From Synaphobranchus kaupii (lineage: Eukaryota; Chordata; Actinopteri; Anguilliformes; Synaphobranchidae): DNA of 64,000 nucleotides. The notes beneath the pieces are model-generated. The model saw nothing but the letters and a program-made list of their open reading frames with translations. It did no database searches and was not told where the DNA came from. The position numbers were made by a program, and so were the translations under genes. Each line of letters begins with the position of its first letter. The first letter of the stretch is position 1. The stretch spans positions 14,234,286-14,298,285 of the forward strand of contig CM056380.1 in the NCBI GenBank assembly GCA_029718625.1, read 5' to 3'. Shown in pieces: positions 1 through 10,801 of the stretch.

Positions 1-7
1 CAAAAAC

Positions 8-964
8 ATGGACCCAGCCGACCTGGAGCAGATTCGGCACGCCTTCTCCTGCCAAACTGCGGTCAGCGACCAACAGGGCCGTCGTCTGGACGACGTGTTG
101 GAAGTACTGAAGAGCATCACGGAACAAGTTACTCAGCTGTCTCTTCACCAGCCGCTTCCGCGTATTCCAGTGGGCCCTACACCGCCCGCTCCGGACCCCC
201 CGGCGGACCCTCCTGTGTCCGCTTCATTTCGGGAGCCTCGCGTTCAACATCCGGAGCTATTCCGCGGGGAATTGGGGAAATGTCGCGAATTTCTGATGAA
301 ATGCGACATTGTCTTCCGGATGCAGCCCTCCTCCTTCGCCTCCGACCCATGTAAGATCGCGTTCATCATGAGCAGCCTGGGAGGAGGTGCCCTGGAGTGG
401 GCTACATCCATCTGGGATAGCCAAGCCGCGCTCTGCAACAACTTCGCTGCCTTCACCGCCGAGATGCGGCGCGTGTTTGACCACCCTACCTGTGGGCGAG
501 ATGCAACTCAGCGCCTACTTCAAGTCCGTCAGGGGGGTCGCAGCGTCGCAGAGATGGCCATCCAATTCCGTACCCTCGCCGCGGAGTCCGGATGGAACGA
601 CACCGCCCTTCAGGGGGCTTTCCGCCAGGCACTCAGCGAGGAGCTCAAAGACCAACTAGCCACCCGTGAGGAATCCACCTCCCTCAATAGCCTGATTAGC
701 CTGGCCATAGCAGTCGACAACCGTCTTCGTATCCGGGCCCGTGAGCGTGGGGGGAATCCCGGTCACCTTCCTCATATTCGCTCTCACCCATCTGTTTCTG
801 GATTCAGGGCGGCGTCTGGGGTCTCCGAAGAGGAGCCCATGCAACTGGGCAGAGTTGTGGTCAACTCTGCGGAGCGCCAACGCCGTCAGCGATCCAGGTC
901 GTGCTTCTACTGTGGCAAACCTGGCCATCAGATCGCCTCGTGTCCAATCCGCCCAAAAGAATAG
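8..964 (+). CDS. gag: Gag of sushi-type retrotransposon, copy 1 (318 aa)
   Basis: Structural capsid-nucleocapsid protein of the retrotransposon, expected to form cytoplasmic particles that package element RNA. The start is the first ATG of the interior. In copy 2 the equivalent ATG lies only 20 bp after the 5' LTR. Residues about 75-250 form the capsid-like retrotransposon Gag region, including the [16 protein letters not shown] and [15 protein letters not shown] segments. A single CCHC zinc knuckle (C299, C302, H307, C312; spacing C-X2-C-X4-H-X4-C) lies near the C terminus. The frame ends in TAG at 962-964, three bases after a CCCAAAA slippery heptamer (952-958), so a fraction of ribosomes should continue into pol. 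No internal stop is present, unlike copy 2. The same Gag type was domesticated in mammals as PEG10 and RTL1. Confidence 0.93.
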   Translation: MDPADLEQIRHAFSCQTAVSDQQGRRLDDVLEVLKSITEQVTQLSLHQPLPRIPVGPTPPAPDPPADPPVSASFREPRVQHPELFRGELGKCREFLMKCDIVFRMQPSSFASDPCKIAFIMSSLGGGALEWATSIWDSQAALCNNFAAFTAEMRRVFDHPTCGRDATQRLLQVRQGGRSVAEMAIQFRTLAAESGWNDTALQGAFRQALSEELKDQLATREESTSLNSLISLAIAVDNRLRIRARERGGNPGHLPHIRSHPSVSGFRAASGVSEEEPMQLGRVVVNSAERQRRQRSRSCFYCGKPGHQIASCPIRPKE

Positions 965-3900
965 GCTCGCCAGTTAAACTAGGCGTACTGACGAGCCCTA
1001 TCATTCCCTGCCATGCAGCCCAGAATCGCCTAGTCTTCAAGGCCACTCTCCTGTGGAGCGACAAGTCCTTAGTTTCGTCGGCTCTCATCGACTCTGGAGC
1101 CGACGCCAACTTTATGGACACCACCTTCGCCCAGAGGGCCGGCATACCTACGGAGCTTCTTCCATCACCCATTACTGCCTTCGCCTTAGACGGTCGGAGC
1201 TTGGGATTAGTGACCCACTCCACCGTGTCCTTACAGCTTGTCCTCTCTGGCAATCACCGGGAGAGCATTCAACTCCTCCTCATCAACTGCACACAGTCAA
1301 CCATAGTTTTAGGTCAGACCTGGCTCCGTCTCCATAACCCACACATTGACTGGCAGGGCGGACGCATCCTGGCGTGGAGTGGCCACTGCCTGGCTAGCTG
1401 TCTCCGCTCCGCGCTTCCCCCTCCGGGGTCCAAGAATCCCAGCACCAACCTACCCGAACCCGATATGTCCACCGTTCCCAAACAGTATCACGACCTCAGT
1501 CGCACCTTCTCGAAAGCACGTGCTCTGTCCCTACCTCCTCATCGCCCGTACGACTGTTGTATCGATCTGCTGGCGGGAGCCAAACTTCCGTCCGGCCGTC
1601 TCTACAGTCTGTCGGGACCAGAGAAACTCGCCATGGAGGAATATATCCATGAGTCCCTCGCCTCGGGCATCATCCGTCCCTCCTCTTCTCCGGTTGGTGC
1701 TGGGTTCTTTTTCGTGGGGAAAAAGGACGGCTCACTACGGCCCTGCATCGACTACCGGGGACTCAATTCCATCACCATCCGCAACAAGTATCCTCTCCCC
1801 CTCATTAACACTGCTTTTGAACCCCTCTCGCAGGCCGTCATTTTCACGAAACTCGACCTCCGTAATGCGTACCACCTGGTGCGCATACGGGAGGGGGATG
1901 AGTGGAAGACTGCCTTCAATACCCCGTTGGGCCACTATGAGTACCTGGTGGTCCCTTTCGGCCTTACTAACGCCCCGGCAGTCTTCCAGGGCATGGTTAA
2001 TGACGTCCTGCGAGACCTGTTGGGTAAGACCGTTTTTGTTTACATTGACGACATTTTAATTTTTTCCAAGTCCCCTCAGGAGCACATTCTCCATGTCCGG
2101 GAGGTTCTCCAGCGGCTCCTCGAGAACCAGCTCTTCGTGAAGGCGGAGAAATGCTCATTCCACGTCTCTTCAGTCCCGTTCCTCGGCTTCATTATCGAGG
2201 AGGGCAGTATCCGGGCGGATCCGGTCAAAGTCAAGGCGGTGACGGAATGGCCCCAACCCACCTCTCGTAAGCTGCTACAACAGTTCCTTGGTTTTGCTAA
2301 TTTTTATCGTCGTTTTATCCGAAATTACAGTGTCATTGCTGCCCCCCTTACAAAACTTACCTCCACCACTTTTTCTTTCTGTTGGAATCCCGAAGCTCAG
2401 CGTGCTTTTGAGCAACTCAAAACGCGGTTTTCCTCAGCCCCTATCCTTTGCCACCCTGATCCCTCCCGTCAGTTTACGATCGAGGTGGACGCCTCCGACA
2501 CCGGCGTGGGGGCCATTCTGTCCCAACGTGCCGCCTTAGACAACAAGCTCCATCCCTGTGCCTTTTTCTCCCGGAGGCTGTCCTCCGCTGAGCAGAATTA
2601 TGATGTCGGGGATCGGGAACTTCTTGCCATTAAGCTGGCTCTTGAGGAGTGGCGCCACTGGCTGGAGGGGGCAGGTACCCCCTTTGTTGTTTTGACTGAC
2701 CACCAAAATTTAATTTATTTAAGATCTGCCAAGAGGCTGAATGCCAGACAGGCTAGGTGGTCACTTTTCTTTGCCCGGTTTAATTTTTCTTTGTCCTATC
2801 GCCCCGGTTCCCGCAATATTAAGGCAGATGCCTTATCCCGTGTGTTTTCCCTTCCCTCCAGTCCTGCTGACCCCGAAACCATTCTCCCAGCGTCCTGTAT
2901 GGTGGCTGCGGTCTCCTGGAGGATTGAGGAAATCGTGAGGTCCGCCCAGACCTCCCACCCTGACCCCCGTAATAACCCTAACCCTGCCCTGTTTGTTCCC
3001 GACTCCGTCCGCTCCCAGGTCCTTGAGTGGGTTCACGCCTCCTGCCTGGCGTGTCACCCAGGTGTTGCCAGGACGACCGCCCTCGTCAGGAGGAGCTTTT
3101 GGTGGCCCACCCTCAAGGAGGATACCCGTGCCTTTGTTCTGGCCTGCTCTGTATGCGCCAGGAGCAAGGCTTCCCACCAGCCTCCCTCTGGTCATCTCCT
3201 TCCCCTCCCTGTCCCGGGCCGTCCTTGGAGCCACATTGGGGTGGACTTCGTAACCGGTCTGCCGTTGTCAGATGGCAACTCTGTCATTTTGACAATTGTG
3301 GATCGGTTCTCCAAGGCGGCCCACTTTATTCCCCTCCCCAAGCTCCCGTCCGCCCTCGAAACGGCGGAGCTCCTGGTGGTACATGTGGTCAGGCTGCACG
3401 GGATCCCTTCCGATATCGTGTCGGATCGTGGGCCCCAATTCTCCTCCCAGGTCTGGAAGGCGTTCTGTGTAGCCCTGGGGGCCTCGGCCAGTCTTTCGTC
3501 TGGCTTCCATCCCCAGTCGAACGGCCAGGCAGAGAGGGCGAACCAGGACCTGGGGGCCGCCCTGCGGTGCGTCACGGCTCGCAACCCCGCCTCCTGGAGC
3601 CGTTTCCTTCCCTGGGTGGAGTACTCCCACAACTCCCTTAAGAGTACCTCCACCGGGTTATCCCCTTTCGAGTGTTCGTTAGGGTACCAACCCCCTCTCC
3701 TGTCGGTCCAGGAGGCCGAGGTAGCAGTCCCCTCTGTCAGGGCCCACATCCTCAAATGCAAGCGCATTTGGAGGCTTACACGCACCGCACTCCTACGTTC
3801 CAATTCCCGGTCCCAGCGTCTGGCGGACCTGCACAGGACCGCAGCCCCCAAATACAGGGCCGGTCAGCAGGTCTGGTTGTCCACGTCTAACATTTCCCTT

Positions 3901-4311
3901 CCCTCCTCCTCTAAAAAGCTTCGGCCCCGGTTCATTGGTCCCTTCCCTGTTGTACGTCTTGTTAACCCTGTTTCTGTCAAGCTCTCCCTCCCTGCCTCCC
4001 TCAAAGTTTACCCCGTTTTTCATGTCTCCCAAGTCAAGCCTGTCGCCTCCAGCCCCCTCAGTGCCCCTACCCTCCCTCCGCCTCCTGTCCGGGTCATCAA
4101 CAACGCCCCGGCCTATACGGTGGACCGCATCATTGACATCCGCCGTAAGGGTCGGGGCTTCCAATACCTCGTGGACTGGGAGGGGTATGGCCCTGAGGAG
4201 CGGTCATGGCTCCACAAGGGCCTCATCCTGGATCAAACCTTAATCCAGGATTTCCACAGTCGCTTCCCATTCAAGACCAGGCCGCCAGGTACGCCAGGTG
4301 GCGTACGTTGA
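901..4311 (+). CDS. pol: Pol polyprotein of sushi-type retrotransposon, copy 1
   Basis: Polyprotein expressed as Gag-Pol by -1 frameshifting at 952-958. The open frame extends back to 901, and residues are numbered from there. Aspartic protease: DSGA at 64-67. Reverse transcriptase: YIDD at 381-384. RNase H: D530, E573 (RELLA) and D600 (TDHQN). Integrase zinc-binding H712, H719, C749, C752; catalytic triad D782, D842, E878, with 35 residues between the last two. C-terminal chromodomain about 1072-1122 ([20 protein letters not shown]), which in chromoviruses directs integration to modified chromatin. The frame ends with TGA overlapping the polypurine tract. All key residues are present with no internal stop, so this copy looks coding-complete within the window. 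There is no env. Confidence 0.95.
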   Translation: MLLLWQTWPSDRLVSNPPKRIGSPVKLGVLTSPIIPCHAAQNRLVFKATLLWSDKSLVSSALIDSGADANFMDTTFAQRAGIPTELLPSPITAFALDGRSLGLVTHSTVSLQLVLSGNHRESIQLLLINCTQSTIVLGQTWLRLHNPHIDWQGGRILAWSGHCLASCLRSALPPPGSKNPSTNLPEPDMSTVPKQYHDLSRTFSKARALSLPPHRPYDCCIDLLAGAKLPSGRLYSLSGPEKLAMEEYIHESLASGIIRPSSSPVGAGFFFVGKKDGSLRPCIDYRGLNSITIRNKYPLPLINTAFEPLSQAVIFTKLDLRNAYHLVRIREGDEWKTAFNTPLGHYEYLVVPFGLTNAPAVFQGMVNDVLRDLLGKTVFVYIDDILIFSKSPQEHILHVREVLQRLLENQLFVKAEKCSFHVSSVPFLGFIIEEGSIRADPVKVKAVTEWPQPTSRKLLQQFLGFANFYRRFIRNYSVIAAPLTKLTSTTFSFCWNPEAQRAFEQLKTRFSSAPILCHPDPSRQFTIEVDASDTGVGAILSQRAALDNKLHPCAFFSRRLSSAEQNYDVGDRELLAIKLALEEWRHWLEGAGTPFVVLTDHQNLIYLRSAKRLNARQARWSLFFARFNFSLSYRPGSRNIKADALSRVFSLPSSPADPETILPASCMVAAVSWRIEEIVRSAQTSHPDPRNNPNPALFVPDSVRSQVLEWVHASCLACHPGVARTTALVRRSFWWPTLKEDTRAFVLACSVCARSKASHQPPSGHLLPLPVPGRPWSHIGVDFVTGLPLSDGNSVILTIVDRFSKAAHFIPLPKLPSALETAELLVVHVVRLHGIPSDIVSDRGPQFSSQVWKAFCVALGASASLSSGFHPQSNGQAERANQDLGAALRCVTARNPASWSRFLPWVEYSHNSLKSTSTGLSPFECSLGYQPPLLSVQEAEVAVPSVRAHILKCKRIWRLTRTALLRSNSRSQRLADLHRTAAPKYRAGQQVWLSTSNISLPSSSKKLRPRFIGPFPVVRLVNPVSVKLSLPASLKVYPVFHVSQVKPVASSPLSAPTLPPPPVRVINNAPAYTVDRIIDIRRKGRGFQYLVDWEGYGPEERSWLHKGLILDQTLIQDFHSRFPFKTRPPGTPGGVR
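952..997 (+). promoter_or_regulatory. -1 ribosomal frameshift site: slippery heptamer plus stem-loop, copy 1
   Basis: In the gag frame the codons read CGC CCA AAA GAA TAG, so positions 952-958 are the canonical X-XXY-YYZ heptamer C-CCA-AAA. Slipping back one base leads directly into the open pol frame (P-K-R-I-G). Five bases later a stem can form between GGCTCG (964-969) and CGAGCC (992-997). A smaller internal hairpin can form between GCCAGT and ACT-A-GGC (969-984). The spacing and layout fit known -1 frameshift stimulators. The structure is inferred by eye and was not folded computationally. Confidence 0.85.
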
Positions 4312-4320
4312 GGGGGGGGT
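4311..4320 (+). promoter_or_regulatory. Polypurine tract, copy 1
   Basis: A run of eight G after the pol stop codon, two bases before the 3' LTR. This is the expected primer site for plus-strand DNA synthesis. Copy 2 has the same tract with nine G. Confidence 0.85.
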
Positions 4321-4581
4321 ACTGTAATGTTCCGCTCCCTTCCTGTCCGTTTTCCGTGTTTTCCTGTTTTCCCTCCGTGTCATGTTGGATCCCTTTGTCC
4401 GTGTTTTCCCCTCTGCCGCGGACTAGGCATGTCCTTCCCTGTCTTGTTCGTCTGGTTGTTTTGGTTTACTTCCGCCTTTCACTCCCTCCCCCTCGTTGCA
4501 TGCATTTCCTCACCTGGTGGCTTGTAATCACTCCCGGTTTATGTTCACACCTGTTTCGTATTTTGTCACATTAGTTAGCCC

Positions 4582-4623
4582 TATATAGTCTTTCGGCTGG
4601 CTGCCAGTCGGCGCCAGTTCGTT
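4582..4623 (+). promoter_or_regulatory. LTR core promoter: TATA box and predicted transcript start, copy 1
   Basis: TATATAG at 4582-4588 lies 31 bp upstream of GCCAGTTCGTT (4613-4623). The latter is the 11-nt segment that in copy 2 is complementary to the primer-binding region. The same 31-bp spacing occurs in the copy 2 LTR, which supports this position as the RNA 5' end. Confidence 0.6.
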
Positions 4624-5249
4624 AACTATCATCACTTGGTGTAGTGCTTGACTCGTTAACTGGTCCCCCCGTGTAAACTATTCGCGTGTTTGTGGAATGT
4701 GTTTCCCATACAGCGTATAGTCCCTTGCAAACTACAGTCTGGTAGTTTACCTTCCGCACAATTCCTGTCATTATTATATTTGCTAACTTGTTTCCCTTCT
4801 CCTCCATCCAACCCTACTCCCTATCTCCCGTGGCAGTGTTTGTTTTTCCCCGTGTTTGTTTGTGTGTGTTGCGGTACCCCCACCTCCAGCGCGTGTAGGC
4901 TCCGGGGTGATTCGCTACCTGGCTACTCTCCAGTTGTTCCTGTCCGACCGAGGAAACCACCCAGTTCTTCGGCGCCGGCTCCTGGAGCTCTGGAGACGGT
5001 CAGCTACCTCCGGACCTACCGCAGCTACGCCACACCACTCTGCCCTGCCGTGCTTCCGCAAAGCCTCCCGACTTCCAAACCCATCACCTCCGTGAGAACC
5101 TCCCGGTCTTTCCCGTGCCTTCCCTTGCACTAACCCTCCTCTGTTTTGTTTTTCCATACCGGTGCAGTCGGCCCGGTCCGGTCCTGCCCTGCCGTGGTGA
5201 GTCGCTCCCCTGCCAGTTCCAGTTCAGTCCCGGCGTGAGTGTTGCAGGC

Positions 5250-5530
5250 ACTCGCTCAAGTCCAGTTCCGGTTTGGGACAATTCCGTTCCGGTGCCTGAT
5301 TCCCGTGTGGACCTCCCGGTCCAGTTCCAGTCCAGTCCAGTTCCGGTTTGGGACATTCCGTTCCAGTACCTGTACCCGTGTGGACCTCCCGGTCCAGTCC
5401 AGTCCAGTCCAGTTCCGGTTTGGGACAATTCCGTTCCAGTACCTGTTTCCCGTGTGGACCACCCGGTCCAGTTCCAGTCCAGTCCAGTTCCGGTTTGGAA
5501 CAGCCCGTTCCAGAACCTCCAGTCCAGCTC
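5250..5530 (+). repeat. Minisatellite inside LTR, copy 1
   Basis: About four imperfect units of roughly 60-75 bp, rich in CCAGTCCAGTTCCGGTTTGG. The array keeps frames open on both strands, but these are not credible genes because the open frames come from the repeat itself. Confidence 0.85.
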
Positions 5531-5606
5531 CGGCTTGGAGCAGCCCGCCCCGGGCTTCCAGGCGCAAGATCTCCTAATTCTGTGTGTGTGTTGCCTTTCC
5601 TGTACA

Positions 5607-5640
5607 GTGTTGGGACTACCCCAACACTTAATTTATTAAA
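5607..5640 (+). terminator. Hairpin and poly(A) signal, copy 1 LTR
   Basis: A perfect 8-bp stem, GTGTTGGG with CCCAACAC and a 5-nt loop, at 5607-5627. The variant poly(A) signal ATTAAA follows at 5635-5640. Copy 2 has the identical hairpin followed by AATAAA. Confidence 0.7.
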
Positions 5641-5725
5641 TACCATCTTTTGTGAATTCTGTCTCCTGGTCGTTGCACTTGGGTTCGTCCCGTACACAGA
5701 TACGTAACATTTATACAGTAGTTAG

Positions 5726-5806
5726 TACTAGCCTATAAAATATCTATCAAGTAATGATTGAGACAACAGTTATGATTTTGTTGTTTATTTGGCTCCGCTA
5801 ACAAAA
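5726..5806 (+). repeat. Dispersed repeat flanking copy 1 (paralogue at 56686-56769)
   Basis: The text from ACTAGCC through GTAATGATTGAGACAACAG to GTTTATT-GGCT recurs at about 56686-56769 with scattered differences. The similarity starts almost exactly where the copy 1 LTR ends, so copy 1 appears to have inserted into one member of this repeat family. Confidence 0.75.
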
Positions 5807-5865
5807 ACAGTTTCTTCAGAATTCCATTAAAAAAAATAAAGAAAACACTTGTTACCTCACTTCAC

Positions 5866-6600
5866 TGCACTATGCAGTCAATCACCGGTTACTGCACTGC
5901 ACTATGCAGTCAATCACCGGTTACTGCCCTGCGCTATGCAGTCAAACACTGGTTAGCACACTGCACTGTGCTATGCAGCCAAACACTGGTTAGCACACTG
6001 CACTGCGCTATGCTGTAAAACACTGGTTAGCAGACTGCACTATGCTATGCTGTAAAACACTGGTTAGCAGACTGCACTGTGCTATGCTGTAAAACACTGG
6101 TTAGCACACTGCACTATGCTATGCTGTAAAACACTGGTTAGCAGACTGCACTGCGCTATGCTGTAAAACACTGGTTAGCACATTGCACTATGCTATGCTG
6201 TAAAACACTGGTTAGCAGACTGCACTGCGCTATGCTGTAAAACACTGGTTAGCACACTCCACTATGCTATGCTGTAAAACACTGGTTAGCAGACTGCACT
6301 GCGCTATGCTGTAAAACACTGGTTAGCACACTCCACTATGCTATGCTGTAAAACACTGGTTAGCACACTAGCACACTGTACTGCGCTATGCAGTAAAACA
6401 CTGGTTAGCACACTGCACTGCGCTATGCTGTAAAACACTGGTTATCAGACTGCACTGCGCTATGCTGTAAAACACTGATTAGCACACTGCACTGCACTAT
6501 GCTGTAAAACACTGGTTAACTCACTTCACTGCACTATGCAGTCAAACGCTGGTTAACTCAATGCACTGCCCTATAGGCCTGAGGTCAAACAGTGGTTACT
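5866..6600 (+). repeat. 37-bp minisatellite
   Basis: About 18-19 imperfect units of 37 bp with the core GCTATGCTGTAAAACACTGG followed by TTAGCA. Units vary (CAGACTG or CACACTG; TGCGC or TATGC) and alternate in places, suggesting a dimeric 74-bp higher-order unit. The first and last units are the most diverged, as expected for unequal exchange. No long open frame is present. Confidence 0.9.
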
Positions 6601-6744
6601 GCACTGAAGTCCACTATTTAGACAAGCTAACTCCCTAGAACCCAAACGATGTCTCATGCAGCAACATTTAACTGCAGCTACTCACTTGAATACATTTTTT
6701 TATTAATACTGTATTGTGACTGTATTAACGCAGCAGAACAGGTA

Positions 6745-6960
6745 GTGAATATAAAACAGGAAACACCAGTATAAAGGCATTTAATAGGGTGTCGGGCCAG
6801 TATGTCTGGCCGGTACAGGATGTATGCTCCGGGGCATGGAGTCTACCAGCATCTGGAATTCTGCAGGAGAAATACCACACCACTCTACCGTGAGACATTC
6901 AATCAACTCACGCTGAGTTGATCAACGTGGAAAACACCGTCAGGCGTCGGTCCAGAATAT
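6745..6960. mobile_element. Degenerate fragment, possibly Tc1-like
   Basis: Motifs such as AGGGTGTCGGGCCA, GGCATGGAGTCTACCAGC and ATCTGGAATTCTGCAGGAG resemble the transposase 3' region of the Tc1-like element at 10802-11379. No open frame or inverted repeat survives. Weak resemblance only. Confidence 0.35.
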
Positions 6961-7040
6961 CAAATCAATGCTTTATTGTGTTCAGATCTAGTGTCTGGGA
7001 AGGCTGTGACAGGATAAAATCTGTCTCTTTCTTTTTCTTT

Positions 7041-7044
<4 letters not shown>

Positions 7045-7087
<43 letters not shown>
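7045..7087 (+). repeat. (CT)n microsatellite
   Basis: An uninterrupted CT dinucleotide run, preceded by a T/C-rich tract. Confidence 0.95.
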
Positions 7088-7091
<4 letters not shown>

Positions 7092-7255
7092 CAATTTACT
7101 TTAGTAGCTTTATGTGTTTATACTGAGGAAGTGTACACACTTAACCTGTATGTTATACACATTTGACTGAGCAGCACAACATTACAAACAGAGGGATATA
7201 ATTTACAATAAAATATAAAAGGAACAGTGTATAACCATTAATAGCAGTCCAAAAT

Positions 7256-7330
7256 AATAACATTACATTTTACATTACAATTTAGCAGATGCTGTTGTCC
7301 AGAACAACTTGCATTGAAAGAGAACATAGG
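7256..7330 (-). repeat. L2/SINE-type 3' tail fragment
   Basis: On the minus strand this reads as the LINE-2-type tail (GTTCTGGACAACAGCATCTGCTAAATTGTAATG). It matches the end of the SINE at 8186 but lacks the tRNA-like head. Confidence 0.55.
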
Positions 7331-8185
7331 CTAAGTGCATTAGTGCCACATCTGGCTAACAACAACGACCCCAAACCAGTGTGTGTGTAAAGGCAACATC
7401 AGTAACAAGCACTAAACAGAAGCTGACATCAACCTAGAACCAAGTATTATTTTATTATAAACCATAATCAAATAATACATAATAATACACCATTCACATG
7501 GTGCTACGTACAGTAGGCCTATGTCGTCCCTCAGTTGATTCCCACAGACAGGCTCCCTTGTCAAAGTCCTAACATAAACCCTCGCAGTACAAATAAAATA
7601 AAAATAAATTAATAAAACATCTTAAACAGACCTAGACAGGGCGGAAGTTTGTAAAGATTTAGTCAGTATCTGAGAGTGTTTCATGGGCAGCAGAATGCAA
7701 TAGAACACAAGAACGCTAATTGTATGAGGGCTACAGCCATTTTCTGTCCATGTACAAATTTTGTTAAAGCTACTCCATTATTTAGCGTAATCCATTATCT
7801 TCCATTACATGTCTGTCTGTGCAACTCCAAGACAGCAGCTAGCTGAATCTAATTCGGAAAGCATTGTACTTATAGCTTCTAATGCTGTGGTTCCCTTGCC
7901 CTTTTGGTTTCAATTCATAATGAGGCTTTAGCTAAAGCAAGGCCTAATAGCTAGTGAGGTAGCCTATTTTAGGCAGTAATCCTATAATTGTGGGAAAAGC
8001 ACACTAATCCCAGGGTCCCTATATGCAAGGTAGCCAACTAGCCAAGCTCACTACCGGGCCTGCAAACATCATTTAATTCAGAGCATATCATTCCTTATTT
8101 ATCTTTCAATTGTAGGTAAATATCACCCTGAATACATACGTACAATCTTTTAACTGTGCTAATTATTATCAACATACTAGCTGTC

Positions 8186-8402
8186 GGGGCGGCAGTGTAG
8201 TATAATGGTTAAGGAACTGGACTTGTAACCGAAAGGTTGCAGGTTCGATTCCCAGGTAGGACACTGCCGTTGTTCCCTTGAGCAAGGTACTTAACCTGAA
8301 TCGCTTCAGTATATATCCAGCTGTATGAATGGATAAATGTAATAAGAAGTTGTGTAAGTCGCTCTGGATAAGAGCGTCTGCTAAATGCCTGTAATGTAAT
8401 GT
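8186..8402 (+). mobile_element. tRNA-derived SINE with L2-type tail
   Basis: The head has pol III promoter boxes: A-box-like TAGTATAATGGTTAAGG and B box GGTTCGATTCC. A body (AGCAAGGTACTTAACCTG) follows. The 3' end is the stem-loop CGCTCTGGATAAGAGCG, then TCTGCTAAATGCC and a TGTAATGTAATG tail. This tail is of the kind recognised by L2-clade LINEs such as eel UnaL2. A second copy is at 55649-55873 (minus) and an older one at 13531-13725. Confidence 0.85.
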
Positions 8403-9129
8403 TGGGTAAATTAGCAAGCTAGCAATATACTTACAATGGAAATTAAGGACTTGGTTCTAGTTACCAAGATGGCTAACTTCATTTTGGGCATTTTTTCAGT
8501 TATATTACTGCCGCCAAACCAGCTAACTAGTTAGCTAGCTAACATTTACTTCGACAGGAAAGCCACAGTGAGCCCAGGGCATAAGCTACTGGGCTAGTTC
8601 TACAGTGAACTTATATGGTATGGCAATCTGATTGCAGAGCTACAAAATGAAGAATGATTGATTGGTTGAAAATAATTAGTCGGTATACTGACTTAAGAAA
8701 AACCCTAAAAGTAATGCGGTTATTCCTTATTCATTCATTATAAAAAATTCTGGATGATTTGTCAATAATGTGAAGAGTGGCTAAAGCTAATGTACATGTT
8801 GGTGATTCTCTCTCTGTAAACAGAAAGTGGCGTTTCCGTGAAGAAACCCCAAAAACAATGTCTCCAAAAAGCCTTCCCTCTCTTTCAAAACACGCACACA
8901 CACACACACACACACCTCTTACCGGCAATGACTCAGTGGCCTGACTAATGAACCGACTTGCACATCATTTCCGAGATCCAGGCTTGGGTGAACGGTAAAA
9001 GACGGGTGTGGACGTTTTGATTTTTCACAAACTCATTGCACGTGTGAGGTTTGTGCAGATGTGTTCGTGCAGTCCATGCGTTGCGCATTTTTGTGTCTTA
9101 GCTGTGTGTGCATGCTCATAATGTGAGCG

Positions 9130-9172
9130 CGAGTGTGTGTGTGGGTGTGTGTGTGCGCGCGTGTGTGTGTGG
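9130..9172 (+). repeat. (TG)n microsatellite
   Basis: An interrupted TG/CG dinucleotide run. Its translation into Cys/Val-rich peptides is not meaningful. Confidence 0.9.
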
Positions 9173-9574
9173 GTGAGCCTCTGCCAGTGTGGATCGATGA
9201 TGTCATCCTGTTGTGTGCGCGTGAGGTGGAAACACCACTCCCTCTATCCCTCCCTCCCTCATCCCTGTCTCCCGTCACCATGGAAACCCCTCAACTCCAG
9301 CAGTACGGCGCAATATATCTCCCGCACCCATCCCCCCTACCCCCATCCTCCCATCCCCCTCTCTGTCTGCACCTTTTTCCCGGATTCTCATCCGTTACCG
9401 TTCCCCTACGCTTCCTTCCTCAATCCCCCGCTTTCTCTTCCTCCTCATATGCTCTCTTCAATACGCTATGGACACGTTCGGCTGCTTCTGAACTCACCCA
9501 TCTTATTTAAATCCTTCCTTTCATCCTATGATATGTATTGGACAGCTGACCTAAACATACATCTACAGTATACC

Positions 9575-9990
9575 TAATATATCTAATTTATGTCTATATG
9601 GGATACCTAATCTATTCATGTCTGTTTAATGTTTCTAAAAAGGTTTTTCCTGTACTAATACATCTCTGTCTATGTCTGTACTGCATGTCTATAATCTACT
9701 CATGTCTGTACTAACATATCTATACTGTTTATGTCTGTACTGCATGTCTATAATCTACTCATGTCTGTACTTATATATATATATATATATATAAAATGTG
9801 TATTTCTGAGCCATATATCTATAATCTACTCATGTCTGTATGATGTTTCCATAATGTGTATATCTGTGCTGTATCACAATAATCGATTAATGTCCGTACT
9901 GCATATCTATACTGTTTATGTCCGTACTGCATATCTATAATGTGCATGTGCAGTATGTGCTGTATGTCTGTACTCTTTATGCGCCTGTAA
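9575..9990 (+). repeat. Irregular tandem repeat rich in ATGTCTGTACT
   Basis: Repeated phrases ATCTATAATCTACTCATGTC, TGTACTGCAT and ACTGTTTATGTC in loose tandem array, interrupted by a TA microsatellite at 9774-9794. Unit length is irregular, about 30-55 bp. Confidence 0.65.
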
Positions 9991-10199
9991 TGCAGACGTA
10001 TCCCAGAAGGCCCCGCAGTGAGATAAGCCAGACAGGTAGGTTGTGAGAGAAACCACATTGTCTGCATGTCAGTAACGATTCATTATCACGGCCTCGCTAG
10101 CGACCTGCTTTATTACTTGTTCGGGGGTCCATTTCCGCCTTACAACAGTAAATGATGTAGATTAGAAGACTGGAAGACTCACTGGGAATTTGTGTCTAA

Positions 10200-10508
10200 G
10201 ACAGAGGTGGGCAACGACCGCCGTATCCGTTTCTGGTTTTCATGCCAACTTCTGTCCTTAATTACTTAATTAGCCCTAACAATTACGCAATCTGACATTT
10301 TAGCTACATTTCTTGATAGGAGCATGAATGACAGCCGAAGACTCTTCTTGTGTCCCGATATTAAACGTTTTACCGTGACCTAATCTACGAGTGAACCAGT
10401 GTTGGTGTACACAGGCAATTAGGTAATTTAGCCAGGGTCATTAGTGAAAACAAAAACCTGCATACACACTGGCCCTCCAGGAATGGAATTACCCAACCCT
10501 GGTCTAAG
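10200..10508. repeat. Dispersed repeat, probably a MITE-like element
   Basis: Starts near AGACAGAGGTGGGCAAC and ends CCCAACCCTGGTCTAAG, so the two ends are roughly inverted (GTGGGCAAC versus the complement of ACCCAACCCTGGTCT). The phrase GGCCCTCCAGGAATGG near the right end is typical of a dispersed fish repeat and is echoed at 45834-45849. The family cannot be named from sequence alone. Confidence 0.45.
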
Positions 10509-10801
10509 AGCATGTTTATGCTTCAGATGGGACATTGGCTGAATTCAATCAAAAATTTGTCTTGACAAATTTGTCCGTAACTAGACAAATAAACGCAAGT
10601 GTCACACTTTTATTTTACCGTCGCAAACTCAGTTTGCCGAGTTGGAATTACTAATTGCTGAACTCTTAATTAACTCTCAAAAAAATAAAAATAAAAATAA
10701 ATGAATGGATATTGTTGGGTCAAATGTGGATCACACAAAAATCTAAAGCAATCTGTAACACCACTGAAATATTATTTTTACGTTAAAAAATAAAATATAT
10801 A

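Larger units (their letters stand above)
1..5709 (+). mobile_element. Sushi-type Ty3/gypsy chromovirus, copy 1 (5' LTR outside window)
   Basis: An LTR retrotransposon interior with gag, then pol in the -1 frame, then a G-rich polypurine tract and a 3' LTR. The order protease, reverse transcriptase, RNase H, integrase, chromodomain, with no env, is that of chromoviruses. The sequence style is close to the vertebrate sushi (Tf1/sushi) group, from which mammalian PEG10 and RTL1 derive. The window opens 7 bases before the gag ATG, so the 5' LTR and priming site are missing. Both reading frames are open throughout. Copy 2 at 35354-42742 is a relative of the same family with a longer LTR. The 3' flank (TTTAT) is the expected position of a target duplication whose partner lies outside the window. 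Confidence 0.93.
4323..5709 (+). repeat. 3' LTR of copy 1 (1387 bp)
   Basis: Starts TGTAATGTTCC right after the polypurine tract and ends CGTAACA, so it has TG...CA ends. It is clearly homologous to the 1523/1524-bp LTRs of copy 2 but shorter, mainly because it has fewer copies of an internal 75-bp repeat. It contains a TATA-like box, the predicted transcript start, an internal minisatellite, a short hairpin and a variant poly(A) signal. Confidence 0.93.
6601..8185. other. Non-coding stretch with small repeat fragments
   Basis: AT-rich DNA with no credible gene. It holds a Tc1-like fragment (6745-6960), a CT microsatellite (7045-7087) and an L2-type tail (7256-7330). I see nothing recognisable in the rest. 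Confidence 0.6.
8403..10200. other. Non-coding stretch with microsatellites
   Basis: No credible gene. It contains a CA run (8891-8915), a TG run (9130-9172), a C/T-rich stretch (9230-9440) and the tandem motif described separately. The open frames at 9133-9577 are low-complexity Pro/Ser/His-rich translations of the C/T-rich DNA. Confidence 0.6.

Noticed and set aside
3192..3851. 219-codon minus-strand frame inside pol
   Set aside because: Shadow of the GC-rich pol coding strand. The plus strand carries the integrase motifs.
5084..5707. Open frames on both strands in the copy 1 LTR, and their equivalents at 35795-36846 and 41660-42671
   Set aside because: They arise from the LTR minisatellite and C/T-rich sequence, are open on both strands, and have no recognised domain.
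5866..6600. CRISPR-like array of regular repeats
   Set aside because: There are no unique spacers between conserved repeats; the whole 37-bp unit is repeated. The setting is a vertebrate genome.
8186..8270. Possible functional tRNA gene
   Set aside because: It has A- and B-box-like sequences but no complete cloverleaf. The body and L2-type tail show it is a SINE head.
8169..8417. 82-codon minus-strand frame
   Set aside because: Antisense of the SINE at 8186-8402.
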